Made by a program: the position numbers and the translations under genes. This document shows, piece after piece, positions 9,191 to 25,523 of a stretch of 64,000 nt of DNA (its first letter is position 1; the number at the start of each line of letters is the position of its first letter). Location: the NCBI RefSeq assembly GCF_900142845.1, contig NZ_FSRU01000002.1, positions 1,984,001 through 2,048,000 of the forward strand. The letters are read 5' to 3'. The notes beneath the pieces are model-generated. The model saw only the letters and a list, made by a program, of their open reading frames with translations, was not told the DNA's origin and ran no database searches. The stretch is from Paraburkholderia phenazinium (GTDB lineage Bacteria; Pseudomonadota; Gammaproteobacteria; Burkholderiales; Burkholderiaceae).

Positions 9191-11320
9191 TCAGCTGTTC
9201 TGAAGCGAGACCAGGTGAGAGTAATAGCCACCTAACTCGATCAGTTGTTCGTGGCCTCCGCGCTCGACAATCTTTCCCTTGTCCATCGCGACAATGTGAT
9301 CGGCATGCCGGACGGACGTCAATCTGTGCGCAATAATGATTACGGTGCGCCCCTGACACATCGCACGCATGTTGTTCTGGATGACCCGCTCGGTTTCAAA
9401 ATCGAGCGCACTGGTCGCTTCGTCGAATATGAGAATGCGCGGATTAGTCACCAATGCGCGCGCGATCGCGATGCGCTGCCGTTGACCACCAGAGAGATTT
9501 GAACCGTGTTCGCCCACGATGGTGTCGTAACCTTCCGACATCTCTGAAATGAAATCGTGAGCGCCGGCGAGTCGTGCCGCGTTGATGACCACTTCCAGCG
9601 AGATACCCGGGTCGGTAACGGCAATGTTGTCGCGGATTGACCGGTTGAACAGCAGGTTCTCCTGGAGAACGACGCCAATCTGTCGCCTCAGCCACGCGGG
9701 ATCGGCGAGCGCGAGATCGATTCCGTCGATGCGCACCCGCCCATGCTCCGGAATGTAAAGACGCTGTAGCAACTTGGTCAGTGTGCTTTTCCCTGATCCT
9801 GAGCGGCCCACGATACCGATGACCTCCCCCGCACGAATGTCGAGAGACACGTCGTTCAGGATCGTCGGACCATCCGCTCGGTACCGGAAACGAATGTTCT
9901 GGAAACTGATATCACCCTTAAGAGCGGGCAAGGCCTGACGACTTTGCGGCACTTCTGTGCGGGTGTTAAGAATGTCACCGAGCCGTCCCATGGAGATGCC
10001 AATCTGCTGGAAATCCTGCCAGAGTTGGGCGAGGCGCAGAACGGGCGCGGCGACCCGTTGGGACATCATGTTAAAGGCGATGAGCTCGCCCACCGAGAGC
10101 TTGCCGTCGATTACCAGTTTTGCGCCGAAAAAGAGTGTGCACAGTGTCACGAGCTTGCCGACTAGCTGGATAAGCTGCTGTCCGATATTTCCAAGTTCGC
10201 TTACGCGAAATCCTGCCGCCACATAGGCAGCAAGCTGGTTGTCCCAGCGCCGGGTAAATTGCGGTTCGACAGCCATTGACTTCACCGTCTCCGCGCCTGA
10301 GATGGTTTCGACCAGGAAAGACTGGTTGTCGGCGCTACGTGCGAATTTCTCGTTCAGGCGGCGGCGCAGCACTGGATTGAGCGTCATCGAGATTGCTGCG
10401 TATACAGGCAGTGAAATGACTACGATGAGTGTCAGCCATACGCTGTATACGGCCATGACGGCCAGAAAAATGAAGGAGAAAAACAGGTCGATGACTGCAG
10501 TCACTGCCTGTCCAGTCAGGAAGCTGCGGATATTCTCAAGCTCACGCACACGTGCGACGGTGTCCCCTACGCGTCGCGAACCAAAATAGTCCAGCGGAAG
10601 CGCGAGCAGATGCCGGAAGAGCCGAGCACCCAGCTCAACGTCGATGCGGTTCGCCGTATGCGAAAACACATAGTTGCGTAGCCCAGTCAGCGAGATCTCG
10701 AATATCGAACTGACGAAAAGCGCAATACACACGACATTCAACGTGTTGAACGCACGGTTGACGAGGACCTTGTCCATGACTACCTGGAACATCAGCGGCG
10801 ACACCAGGCCGAATAGCTGCAGGATGGCGGAGACCAGCAGCACCTCGAGCAGCAGTCTGCGGTATTTGATGACCGCCGGGATGAACCAGGAAAAGTCAAA
10901 TCGCGCCAGCTCGCCAGCGAGCGACGCACGGGACGCAAACAGCAGCATCTGACCGCCGCAGCGCGCTATCACTTCGTCAGGAGAGCTTGCAGCAGTAGCG
11001 CTTGCGCCTGCGTCAAGTATGAGGGCGCGCTCCGAATTGCAACCTGCAACGATGAAGTGCTGACCGTCCTGGTCGAGTGCAAGGGCGGGGAAAGGGGTTC
11101 GGGACAGGCGGTCGATTGAAACCCTTACCTTACGCGTCTTGAGGCCTAGCGAACGGGCGGAGAGCGCCAGTTCACTGTCGTTAAACGCGTCAGACTTGAT
11201 ACCGGCAGCGTGACGCAGTTGTTCAGCGTCAGCCGCGATGCCATGGAAGCGGGCGATCAGCACGAGCGCGGCAAGTCCGGGGTCGCTCTCTGCAGCAACA
11301 TTGTTTTCTTGGTCAGCCAT
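9191..11320 (-). CDS. Type I secretion ABC exporter (HlyB-like, with C39-like domain)
   Basis: The 709-aa protein combines an N-terminal C39-like domain, a six-helix exporter domain and a nucleotide-binding domain. In the N-terminal domain the catalytic Cys of C39 peptidases is absent ([17 protein letters not shown]), while HFIVAG keeps the His region. It should thus bind rather than cleave substrates, as HlyB does. ATPase motifs are Walker [13 protein letters not shown], signature LSGGQRQR, Walker [13 protein letters not shown] and the [11 protein letters not shown] switch. It starts 86 bp after the stop of the 1,658-aa repeat protein, which suggests that protein is a substrate. Confidence 0.95.
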   Translation of the reverse strand: MADQENNVAAESDPGLAALVLIARFHGIAADAEQLRHAAGIKSDAFNDSELALSARSLGLKTRKVRVSIDRLSRTPFPALALDQDGQHFIVAGCNSERALILDAGASATAASSPDEVIARCGGQMLLFASRASLAGELARFDFSWFIPAVIKYRRLLLEVLLVSAILQLFGLVSPLMFQVVMDKVLVNRAFNTLNVVCIALFVSSIFEISLTGLRNYVFSHTANRIDVELGARLFRHLLALPLDYFGSRRVGDTVARVRELENIRSFLTGQAVTAVIDLFFSFIFLAVMAVYSVWLTLIVVISLPVYAAISMTLNPVLRRRLNEKFARSADNQSFLVETISGAETVKSMAVEPQFTRRWDNQLAAYVAAGFRVSELGNIGQQLIQLVGKLVTLCTLFFGAKLVIDGKLSVGELIAFNMMSQRVAAPVLRLAQLWQDFQQIGISMGRLGDILNTRTEVPQSRQALPALKGDISFQNIRFRYRADGPTILNDVSLDIRAGEVIGIVGRSGSGKSTLTKLLQRLYIPEHGRVRIDGIDLALADPAWLRRQIGVVLQENLLFNRSIRDNIAVTDPGISLEVVINAARLAGAHDFISEMSEGYDTIVGEHGSNLSGGQRQRIAIARALVTNPRILIFDEATSALDFETERVIQNNMRAMCQGRTVIIIAHRLTSVRHADHIVAMDKGKIVERGGHEQLIELGGYYSHLVSLQNS

Positions 11321-11406
11321 GGAGATTGCAGGTCTCGCGTGAGACCTGCGAAATACGCGTTAATGAAATGCCCGCAACCCAGGTCGCGGGCATTGTGCAC
11401 AGCCGT

Positions 11407-14400
11407 TTAGTGCGAACTGGCGGCCAGGACCATGTGGTGCTGGCCGTGCTCGTCGTGCATCAGGTTCGTGCTGCCAGCAGACTGAGGGTTGAAAGACGCC
11501 ATTCCAGCGATCAACTGGTTGAGCCGGTGATCGACAAACGCCTGGCTGGTGACCGATGCATTCCCACCCGCTGCAGTCGATTGAATCGATCCTGGGTTGA
11601 ACTGCAGCGCGACCCCGGCGACATCTCCCGTGCTGCCATCTGTTCTTGTGAATGTGCTGTTGGCCAGAATGATGTTGCCGTTCTGACTGACCTCTTCGGC
11701 AGTGGCGTTCAGGTTGATCGAACTAATGCCAAGTTGGCCTAGCGTAAATAACTGGTCTGGCTGCCCGTTGCCGACGTCTACCAGCACCCTCAACTGACTC
11801 CATGCACTATCGCTGGCGTTCAGTACGCCATCGCCGTTACTGTCGAGTGCATCTAGCGCAGCGAAGCCGGATACAAGGTCTGCATCATCAGTCGCCGAGT
11901 TGGGGTTTGCCGGGTCATAGACCAGCATGCCTTCGCCCGGGGTCATCCATGCGGTCTGTACCGACTGACCGTCGTTCTGCATGTCAAAGTAGGTGGTCGA
12001 ACCCGTAACGGATGTCGTCTGTACCTGGCCACCGGTCAGATTCAATATGACTGGATCGTCTATGCCATCGTCAGGGTCCGGGTCCGGGTCGCCGTCCCCT
12101 CCACTGGGGTCGCCGGTATTGCCGCTACCGTCGTCGGTGTCGCTAAATGAACCACTGCTGCTCAAGTCCGCAGTGCTATCGTCTGCAATGGTCTGGCCGT
12201 TCAATGTATCGCCAGAGCCGTCCGCCATGACACTCGTATCGTCCCCCCCACTGGTAGTGTCATCGTTGCCGTATATGTCCGCCTGCGAATCGCCCGTCAT
12301 GACGATGCCGGTTGGCTGGCCGTTTGCTGTTGTGCCGCCCGAGTCGTCATCATTCGCCGTGATCTTGTCGGCGTCGCCATCAGTTCCGCTAATGTAGACT
12401 AAAGCGCCTGCGGTCGAGTCAATCGAATTGCCACCGCCATAAATGCCTGCGCTGTCGCCCGCTGACTCGGAGATACCGTCGCTGTTACCGAATATATTGG
12501 CCTGCGAATCGCTAGTCATGATAATACCGGTCGGCTGGCCGTTTGCTGTCGTGCCGCCCATTGCATCATTGCTCGCGGTAACGGTGTCGTCGCTTCCGTC
12601 GGTGCCGCTGATATAGACCAAAGCACCTGCGGTCGAGTCAATTGAGTTGCCACCGCCATAAATGCCCGCGCTATCACCCGTCGATTCTGAGATACCGTCA
12701 CCGTTGCCAAATATGTTGGCCTGCGAATCGCTAGTCATGACGATGCCGGTCTGCTGGCCGTTAGCTGTCGCGCCGCCCATCGCATCGTCGCTCGCGTGAA
12801 CGGTGTCGTCGCTTCCGTCGGTGCCGCTGATATAGACCAAAGCACCTGCGGTCGAGTCGATTGAGTTGCCACCGCCATAGATGCCCGCACTATCGCCCGC
12901 CGATTCTGAGATACCGTCACCGTTGCCGAATATGTTGGCCTGCGAATCGCTAGTCATGACGATGCCGGTCTGCTGGCCGTTAGCTGTCGTGCCGCCCATC
13001 GCGTCGTTGCTCGCCGTAACATCGTCGTAGTTCCCGTTGGTATCGGTTATATACGTCAGTGCTCCAGCAACGGTGTCGATCGAGTTGCCTCCTCCTGCGA
13101 CACCCATGCTATCGCCGGTGGTTTCGCTGATTCCGTCATCGCTACCGGTAATGTTGGCCTGACTGTCGGCGGTGAGGACGATCCCGGTGTCTTGTCCGTT
13201 AGCGGTAGTTCCGCCGAACTGATCACCATTTCCGGAAACCGCGTCGGCGTCCCCGTTAGTGCCGGTGATATAAGTCAGTGCCCCAGCACCTGTGTCGATC
13301 GAGTTGCCCCCTCCTTTAACACCCATACTATCGCCGGTGGTTTCGCTGATTCCATCGTCGCTTCCGGTAATGTTGGCCTGGCTGTTGGCTGCAAGTAGAA
13401 TCCCAGTGCCTTGCCCATTTGCAGCGGTTCCGCCGAACTGGTCTCCATTTCCGGAAACCGTGTCGGCATCCCCATTGGTCCCGCTGATATAGACCAAAGC
13501 ACCTGCGGTCGTATTGATCGAATTGCCAGCCCCGTATACTCCGGCACTATCACCGGTCGTCTCGCTGATCGCGTCAGCGGAGCCGTTAATATTCACGGAA
13601 GTGTTTCCGTCCAACGCCACCGTCGTTTGGGATGCGTCGATGGTATTGCTCAGCCCAGCGATCGTAATGCTGCTTCCTGAGTCAGCGCTCACGCTGTCGC
13701 TTCCGCCATCAATGGTTATGTTGTCGCTTGCGGCACCGACGACGGTGTCGTTGGAGCCTTCGATGGTGACCGAACTGTCTGCCGTCAGGGTGATGGTGGC
13801 GTTGCTCAGGTCAATCACGTCACCCGAGGCGGCTGCCACATTGTCACCTGTACCCGAGATGGTTGCCTGGCTGTCGGCGGCGAGATCAATAGTGCTGCCA
13901 GAAGCCGTGACGGAATCACTTTGCCCGCTGACGTCAATCGTGCTACCGGTTCCGGCGGTAACGGTATCGCCGATGCCGTCCAGTGTGATGCTATCACTCG
14001 TGCTGGCCGTCACCGTGTTATCCGATCCGCTCAGAGTAGCCTGATTGCCCGACGCAATCGACACCGTGCTGTTCGAGACGCTCGCGCTATCGCCAGTCCC
14101 CGCGAGGCTATACTGGCCGCCGTTCGCGTTGAGCGTGACGTTGACGCCAAGGATGTTCAGGTTGTCGCCCGATGAACCTGTAACGATGCCGCCGCCATTT
14201 AGGCTGCTCACCGTTGCACTGGTGGACACGAAACCGACGTCGGTCGTTGTATCCCCCAGCAGCACCGACACGTCCGTCGCGCCAGCTAAGTTCACCGTGT
14301 CGGCGTTGGTCCCCGTGCCTTCGAGGGTAAACGTGTTTCCGGAAATGCTTCCACTACCAGAAATGGTGTTTCCGCCGCCATTTATTGTTCCGGAGCTATT

Positions 14401-16383
14401 GTTTAATGCGAAAACAGTATTGGCATCGCCCACCACGTCAGATATGGAGTTTTCGGCGAGGGTAACGGAACTCCCCGACCCTTGAAACTGGTTATCTGTG
14501 CCGCTATACGTTAATGCATTCCCCGAAAGCGCGGTTGTTGTGACGTTATTATCTCCCGTCACGCTAACCGAGTTGCCCGTGCCGGTAAGAATCGTCGTGT
14601 TGTCCGAACCGGCAATGCTGACCTGGGTATTCGCGCCCAGATCGAACTGGGCACCCGTCGTATTCGCCACCTCACCGGTACCCGTCAGGCTGTACTGCCC
14701 GCCGCTCGCATTAAGCGTGACGTTGACACCCAGGATGTTCAGGTTGTCGCCCACTGAACCAGTGACGATGCCGCCACCGTTCAGGCTGCTCACAGTCGCG
14801 CTGGTGGAGACGAAGCCAGCCTCGGTTGTTGCATCCCCGAGTAGCACCGATACATCGGTTGCACCGTCTAGATTGAGGGTATCGACATTGGTACCCGTGC
14901 CTTCAAGCGTAAACGTGCTGCCTGAGGCGTTGCCATCCGCCGAGATGATGTTTCCGCCACCAGAGAGGGTAGTGGTGTCGTTTTGCCCAACCGACACGCT
15001 GTTGCTCGAACCATTGATCGTCGCCTGATTACCCTGTCCGATATTGACCGTATTACCAGATGTGGTGATATTGTCACTGGTCCCAGCAAGATTGACTGCA
15101 TTTCCAGCACCGTTGACGGTGCCCCCTGAATTCGCCTCAAATGTCACTGTCGATGCCGCCCCAGTTGCCGACAGATTCACATCATAACCAACGCCGGTTA
15201 GCTGGAAGTTGTCGCCAGCCTGGGCATTGATGACGTGATCGCCGTTCAGGATCGTCGTGTCATAGTCCGCCCCATTTACGTCGATCGTGCTCGCGTTGGT
15301 GGTCAAAGTAACGCCGGAAGCGTTAACATCCGATGTAGAGGATGGATCGGCGAACGTCTGGGTCTCGGCACCGGAACTGGAAAAGCTTTCCGTTGATACG
15401 ACCGCACCGGTCCCATCCGTTATCGTTGATGAGTAACTTCCGTCTGCATTGTGTACATATGCGATATTTTCTACATTATTCCCTAGTGAATCGACGTATA
15501 TCGCCGAACTGACCTGGTTATTAGTGAAATTTAATGTTTCACCCCCCCCCGAGCTGAAGCTCAGCGTTGACGAGCTTAAATTTCCATTCGAGTCATTGAT
15601 TTCTATTCCAGAAATATCCGACGGGGTATATGTTTTAACCCCATTTAAGCTTGCATTAGAATATTCTTGCTGGAGCGCAGCTGGATTTTGCTGATACTCA
15701 TCGGGATAGCTCTCGCCGTTCACGGCCGGGAACGTCCCTATTACACCAAGCGCTGCTGTAGTCAAGGCTGCAAAGGCATCCGTTGATGACGCATTCGCCA
15801 GATTTTGACCCTGCCATGCATTTGTTAGAGTTTGCTGGATAGCGCCGTTAGCATTGTTCGGCCCATCCCCATCTATGGTGAAAGTCGCCCCGGACGTAGA
15901 AGCGATTTGCTGCTGAACCTGATAGCTAAAGGCGGCTGACCAAGCCTCGGTAAGAGTTCCTACCACTGCTGCTGCATTGCCGTAATTCGGATCATTAGGA
16001 TTCAGATTTGCAACTGCATTGTACAATTGCTGACCTTGACTGAAATATACAAATTTCCCCATTTCCCAGGTCAAAGCAGAAACGTAGCCCGCAGCATCAG
16101 TCTTGTCGGGGTCGGTAATCGCTCCGCCCAGCAGTATCTGCACCTGGCCTGCGCTATTGGTGATCGTCTCCTTTCCATTGGAGTACGCTACAGTGGGATC
16201 GCTCGAGAGATAGACTCCTATCGACGCGGCAGTTCCGGCTTGTATGGCATTATCATATTGGTTAATTGATTGAACCAAAATCTGACTATTGTTGATCTCC
16301 GCCAGCACGCCCGCAGAAGGAGGATTGCCGCCCCAGATAGCAGCTGCTGGGGTGATCGTATTGTTAAGATTATCTTGACTCAC
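11407..16383 (-). CDS. Giant repetitive protein A, predicted type I secretion substrate (1,658 aa)
   Basis: No N-terminal signal peptide. Residues 1-240 form a non-repetitive helical region. Residues about 350-900 are Gly/Ser/Thr/Asn-rich beta-repeat sequence (GSGNTVTI-like units), including two copies of an 80-90-residue block (DTLNLDGATDVSVLLGD start) also found in giant protein B. Residues about 928-1350 hold six 73-aa tandem repeats. The C-terminal 300 residues contain an EF-hand-like DSNGDGVLNASD and a NLNATAEEV segment seen in many type I substrates, and end in LAASSH. Canonical RTX nonapeptides are not seen. The start is GTG at 16381-16383. The exporter genes follow directly. Likely a secreted or surface-held adhesin-like protein; function is inferred. 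Confidence 0.85.
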   Translation of the reverse strand: MSQDNLNNTITPAAAIWGGNPPSAGVLAEINNSQILVQSINQYDNAIQAGTAASIGVYLSSDPTVAYSNGKETITNSAGQVQILLGGAITDPDKTDAAGYVSALTWEMGKFVYFSQGQQLYNAVANLNPNDPNYGNAAAVVGTLTEAWSAAFSYQVQQQIASTSGATFTIDGDGPNNANGAIQQTLTNAWQGQNLANASSTDAFAALTTAALGVIGTFPAVNGESYPDEYQQNPAALQQEYSNASLNGVKTYTPSDISGIEINDSNGNLSSSTLSFSSGGGETLNFTNNQVSSAIYVDSLGNNVENIAYVHNADGSYSSTITDGTGAVVSTESFSSSGAETQTFADPSSTSDVNASGVTLTTNASTIDVNGADYDTTILNGDHVINAQAGDNFQLTGVGYDVNLSATGAASTVTFEANSGGTVNGAGNAVNLAGTSDNITTSGNTVNIGQGNQATINGSSNSVSVGQNDTTTLSGGGNIISADGNASGSTFTLEGTGTNVDTLNLDGATDVSVLLGDATTEAGFVSTSATVSSLNGGGIVTGSVGDNLNILGVNVTLNASGGQYSLTGTGEVANTTGAQFDLGANTQVSIAGSDNTTILTGTGNSVSVTGDNNVTTTALSGNALTYSGTDNQFQGSGSSVTLAENSISDVVGDANTVFALNNSSGTINGGGNTISGSGSISGNTFTLEGTGTNADTVNLAGATDVSVLLGDTTTDVGFVSTSATVSSLNGGGIVTGSSGDNLNILGVNVTLNANGGQYSLAGTGDSASVSNSTVSIASGNQATLSGSDNTVTASTSDSITLDGIGDTVTAGTGSTIDVSGQSDSVTASGSTIDLAADSQATISGTGDNVAAASGDVIDLSNATITLTADSSVTIEGSNDTVVGAASDNITIDGGSDSVSADSGSSITIAGLSNTIDASQTTVALDGNTSVNINGSADAISETTGDSAGVYGAGNSINTTAGALVYISGTNGDADTVSGNGDQFGGTAANGQGTGILLAANSQANITGSDDGISETTGDSMGVKGGGNSIDTGAGALTYITGTNGDADAVSGNGDQFGGTTANGQDTGIVLTADSQANITGSDDGISETTGDSMGVAGGGNSIDTVAGALTYITDTNGNYDDVTASNDAMGGTTANGQQTGIVMTSDSQANIFGNGDGISESAGDSAGIYGGGNSIDSTAGALVYISGTDGSDDTVHASDDAMGGATANGQQTGIVMTSDSQANIFGNGDGISESTGDSAGIYGGGNSIDSTAGALVYISGTDGSDDTVTASNDAMGGTTANGQPTGIIMTSDSQANIFGNSDGISESAGDSAGIYGGGNSIDSTAGALVYISGTDGDADKITANDDDSGGTTANGQPTGIVMTGDSQADIYGNDDTTSGGDDTSVMADGSGDTLNGQTIADDSTADLSSSGSFSDTDDGSGNTGDPSGGDGDPDPDPDDGIDDPVILNLTGGQVQTTSVTGSTTYFDMQNDGQSVQTAWMTPGEGMLVYDPANPNSATDDADLVSGFAALDALDSNGDGVLNASDSAWSQLRVLVDVGNGQPDQLFTLGQLGISSINLNATAEEVSQNGNIILANSTFTRTDGSTGDVAGVALQFNPGSIQSTAAGGNASVTSQAFVDHRLNQLIAGMASFNPQSAGSTNLMHDEHGQHHMVLAASSH
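12340..13600 (-). repeat. Six coding tandem repeats of 219 bp (73 aa)
   Basis: A marker within the unit (ATATAGACC or close variants) recurs at 12392, 12611, 12830, 13049, 13268 and 13487, exactly 219 bp apart. Units encode TGDSxGxxGGGNSIDTxAGALxYI and TANGQxTGIxMxSDSQANIxG elements. The three units nearest the 3' end are the most alike, so the array has grown or been homogenised recently. Confidence 0.9.
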
Positions 16384-16394
16384 TTAAACCCCCG

Positions 16395-17078
16395 TTAAAA
16401 TGATTGCGTTAGCATGGCCGTTTCAATGCACGCCGAAAACGAATTTTTTTGAGATGATATGAAATAAATATCCATCCCACTCTTATCACGATAATCATAT
16501 AAGAACATTTTTGGCGTTGATCGAGCATCCCGCCTCACATTCGGAAAACTCTTTTCAATATCCGACGCCGTAATACAGACATCTTTCATATCGAATTCCA
16601 ATTTCGCCATAACCTTCGAAACTCGCCCTTGATCGTCCAGACGCTCAACATAATCGGCCGAGCAAGAATTCGGATGCTCAACCGGTTTTTTCAAAAACGA
16701 TGGCACATTGGCATATTGGTATCGCCTCAATTTCGATGGCGAATTTTCAACAGGATCTGGATCCTCGGGAACCCCACATATCTCGAAACTAAATAAGGCA
16801 TTCCTATCAGGAAGCTGATTCATTTTCAGACCAATTGCTTTTGCAAAAAAACTGGCATCTGCTAAATCCCCATGTTGCGCCACACTGTAAATCCCGGAGA
16901 GCACGGCATTTACATTTTCCGATGAAGCCGCGACAGTCCCCTGATCGTCTGAATTCTCCTCCGCGAATGCCTTCGAAAAATCAACATTAAAAATCATAGT
17001 CAAGCAAACTGATATTGTTGCCAATAAAATTCGAATAAATTTTTTGGCATTAAACTTGATTTCTTGGCAATCTTTCAA
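16395..17078 (-). CDS. Hypothetical exported protein, 227 aa
   Basis: I do not recognise the family. The protein has a positively charged N-terminus and a hydrophobic segment (IRILLATISVCLTMIF) ending near AFA-EEN, so it should be exported. The mature part has four or more Cys residues and no repeats. It is notably AT-rich, unlike its neighbours. The likely start is TTG at 17076-17078 with CGGAG six bases upstream; another TTG at 17148-17150 would lengthen it by 24 residues. It ends 12 bp before giant protein A and may be an accessory for its export or anchoring. Confidence 0.65.
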   Translation of the reverse strand: MKDCQEIKFNAKKFIRILLATISVCLTMIFNVDFSKAFAEENSDDQGTVAASSENVNAVLSGIYSVAQHGDLADASFFAKAIGLKMNQLPDRNALFSFEICGVPEDPDPVENSPSKLRRYQYANVPSFLKKPVEHPNSCSADYVERLDDQGRVSKVMAKLEFDMKDVCITASDIEKSFPNVRRDARSTPKMFLYDYRDKSGMDIYFISSQKNSFSACIETAMLTQSF

Positions 17079-17665
17079 AAAAATCTCCGAAAATATTTTA
17101 ATCCCGAAAAACGTAAACAACAGTTCTTTATTTAAGCATCCACAGATCAAATGATCTACGTAGCAAGCGGAAAAATCAGCGCATCAAGATTGACTTGGGT
17201 CGCCAGATCATGCGACATGTTTGCCAAGGTGATACAGTGAATTTCTTACATAAAATTACTTTATGTTATCGGGGTTCGGCACGATTTACAAGGACATCCA
17301 TCCAACAATTCAATACATTACAATATTTAATGCTTTTGAAACCGAATTGAACTATAGAGAAAGGCAGCTGAATGATTTGTCGATCATGCGAAGGAATATT
17401 GAAAGATTATTCATATTGAATAAACTCCATCGCCTATCTGCGCACCGGCTTCGTGAATGCGAGACGTCAAAACAGTTAGCAACAGTTACGAAGAGAGGTA
17501 TCGGCCAGCGTCGCAGGGAGCCGCGCGAATCGACGACTCCATTTCTGCCGATGATGTCGACGGCGAAGACGGTTTTCCTTATAAGGCTCGGCGAAACCCC
17601 TGCGTCCTAATTGAATAGAAATGTATGATCGTTTTAGAAGGATGGACAGGCACATAAGTTTTCAT
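17079..17665. other. AT-rich gap without a convincing gene
   Basis: A plus-strand frame at 17263-17610 (115 codons) has no recognisable domain and an implausible composition in its second half. I treat this stretch as promoter and degraded DNA upstream of the exported-protein gene. Confidence 0.4.
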
Positions 17666-17840
17666 TTAGAACAACCGTGCTGGTTCTCGACTTTCGTCCC
17701 AGCTAAAAATGACCAGTTCTTTTCGGGCGGCGGCACGCTCGCCGCTGCCACCAACGCTGTACCGTATTTCGACTGTTTCGATATGGAAGCGCTCGAACTG
17801 GGCAAAGCCAGGCTGCTCCACCAGTGAATGCCCGTTCAGA
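17666..17840 (-). pseudogene. Remnant of a Dam-type DNA adenine methylase (C-terminus)
   Basis: Reading the minus strand, about 57 codons end at TAA (17666-17668) and include LNGH, FERFHIETVEIRYSVGG and AARKELVIFSW. These align with SLNDH, FDGFYIKTVKIHYTVGG and AARKEIVIYSL of the Dam gene at 25524-26311. The N-terminal three quarters are missing. The remnant abuts and slightly overlaps the 3' end of the sulfotransferase gene. Confidence 0.75.
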
Positions 17841-18651
17841 TCACACTGACACCGCGCGCATTCAGCTCTGGCTTCATCCAGAAGCTACTGCCTGAATACT
17901 TGGCGAACAGGTCTGGCGGAATGCAGGGCCTGCGGTCCTCGAATGCAACCTGCTCACGCACCTTGTGCAATCCGGGCATGCCAATATGGGCGTCGTAGTC
18001 CGGCTCGTCGTAGCTGACGTGATCAAAGTCGTGCGCGAAGGGCGTTTCGCCGAGTTCTGTGTACAGTCGTTCCAGCGTACGCCGCGGCTGCTTCGCCAGA
18101 CCGTCGTAGGGCACGACGATCAGACGCTGCCCGTGCGGCCCAAACCACGCTTCGCGCAGCGTACTCCATGCAAGACCGATCAGGCCACTCTCGGGATTCA
18201 TCAGCATATCTGCACGCGCGTAGACCGAAGTACCCGGCTGGAACCTGAACATTCGCGAAAGCTGCAGCGGATTTTTCTGTAGCATCCGTTCTATGCTATC
18301 GATAATCCAACCGGGCTCTCGCACGCAACAGATAACGCGCGATTCCGGATACAGTGCTCCAAGTAGCGCCATGCGCCCTGTCCAGCTCCGATTTGTGTCG
18401 AACACGACATCACCGTCCGGCACCTGCGAGTAATACGAACCGAAAATCCCGCGCAGCAGCTCGGCTCGCTTCGCGTCGTCAAAGAACACACCGAATTCAC
18501 CTCCGCAGGTTTTGGCGTGCATCGCACCACACAGGCTCGCAACTGGACTGGTCATGGCGGCGTGAAACCGGGGATTCTGGCGCAGCAGCGCGCACAACAA
18601 GGTCGAGCCGGAGCGCGGCAGACCGGAAATGAGATGGAATTGCTTGGCCAA
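17836..18651 (-). CDS. Sulfotransferase family protein
   Basis: Predicted to transfer sulfate from PAPS to a protein, glycan or small molecule in the cytoplasm. The 271-aa protein begins MAKQFHLISGLPRSGSTLLCALL, where LPRSGSTLL is the 5'-phosphosulfate-binding loop. VICCVREPGWIIDSI (about residues 106-120) matches the 3'-phosphate-binding CVREP/D..S element. The start must be TTG at 18649-18651, because a stop lies six codons upstream and the binding loop begins within ten residues. It lies between the two giant-protein genes on the same strand. A role in modifying a secreted substrate or a surface glycan is an inference. Confidence 0.85.
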   Translation of the reverse strand: MAKQFHLISGLPRSGSTLLCALLRQNPRFHAAMTSPVASLCGAMHAKTCGGEFGVFFDDAKRAELLRGIFGSYYSQVPDGDVVFDTNRSWTGRMALLGALYPESRVICCVREPGWIIDSIERMLQKNPLQLSRMFRFQPGTSVYARADMLMNPESGLIGLAWSTLREAWFGPHGQRLIVVPYDGLAKQPRRTLERLYTELGETPFAHDFDHVSYDEPDYDAHIGMPGLHKVREQVAFEDRRPCIPPDLFAKYSGSSFWMKPELNARGVSVI

Positions 18652-18773
18652 GGACGTGGCTTCCCTTTATTTTCATTATCAGTATTCCAGACGATGTGTC
18701 GGGGGTACCGAAGAAAACCAACCGCAGCAGTCTGCGCAAACAGAACTGCTGCGATACAGGTCGGTTCGAAAGA

Positions 18774-24611
<5,838 letters not shown>

Positions 24612-24691
24612 TTTTCCTTATTTATCTTTTTGGAAGCAAACCAAAAATCCGTCGAATATAAGTTAATAGCAATTCACCTGCCAATCCAAAT

Positions 24692-25195
24692 TCAATTTCC
24701 TCGAAACAATCTGGCAGCAACCAACCAAAACACTGAACCAGCAACCGCACCTGCTGCGCCAAACAGTTTACTTATCGATAAAAATTCGTGCCAAATATCC
24801 AATGGAGCGCTATTCGGAGTATCCGTATACCAACTCCAATTATGCGTAAGATGAACCACAATCAATGCTGAGACAAGTCCAATGGAAACGCCGGCGATCA
24901 CATAGAAAATCAGATTAGATATTTGCCATCGCTGTGTAATAACGAATAGTAGAGAACATGGCACTGCTGACAAGAGCATTGCCGGTAGCCAAAGCAGGGG
25001 AAACGTAAAGCAGTCGGTGAGTATTACGAACAGGGTGCCTGAAATGGGCAAAAGCAAGCCATCCTCGGACCTGTGCAATATCGCCCGTCCAAGGGCCCAA
25101 CCGAAAATGCAAGTGGTCGCCGCCGTTACACTGAGGAGATATCCAACAGTGATGCGCCCTAGAGCTGGTTGTTTGGCCACATCGTTTTCCTGCAT
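24692..25195 (-). CDS. Hypothetical inner-membrane protein, 167 aa
   Basis: Not recognised. There are about four hydrophobic segments (ITVGYLLSVTAATTCIFGWALG, LLLPISGTLFVILTDCFTFPLLWLP, LIFYVIAGVSIGLVSALIVVHL and a C-terminal LFGAAGAVAGSVFWLVAARLF). I start at the ATG at 25193-25195 with GAGGA just upstream; a longer frame adds a basic leader. It precedes giant protein B on the same strand (80-bp gap) and is probably the first gene of the secretion operon. Confidence 0.6.
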   Translation of the reverse strand: MQENDVAKQPALGRITVGYLLSVTAATTCIFGWALGRAILHRSEDGLLLPISGTLFVILTDCFTFPLLWLPAMLLSAVPCSLLFVITQRWQISNLIFYVIAGVSIGLVSALIVVHLTHNWSWYTDTPNSAPLDIWHEFLSISKLFGAAGAVAGSVFWLVAARLFRGN

Positions 25196-25523
25196 ATTTC
25201 CTCGATGTATATCTATTTTTCCACGTTTTGACCTGACAGTTCTATCTGGCCCGATTTTGAAGCTTTTCATACCAAGAAAGACGGCTGCAAACGGGATATT
25301 TCAATATTGAACAATCATCAAAATTCAAAAAACCAACACAAACCATATGCCAATGGCATACTAAAATTACAACTAAACTACACGTTTATTTCAAAATAAT
25401 AACTTCCAGCACACCTATTTTATACATTTCTTTACCCGAAAGTAAACCGCGGCCAAATGACAAGTTTTCAGTGTCTGTTTTATGAAATTTGCAGGTCTAT
25501 CCTTCCGCAAACGTTTTACAAAA
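25196..25523. other. AT-rich intergenic region, likely promoter of the secretion operon
   Basis: About 330 bp of low-GC sequence between the Dam pseudogene and the membrane-protein gene. No gene is visible. It is the natural place for a minus-strand promoter driving the long operon to its left. Confidence 0.4.

Noticed and set aside
17263..17610. 115-codon plus-strand gene in the AT-rich gap
   Set aside because: No recognisable domain, composition changes abruptly half-way, and it lies in degraded DNA next to a Dam remnant.
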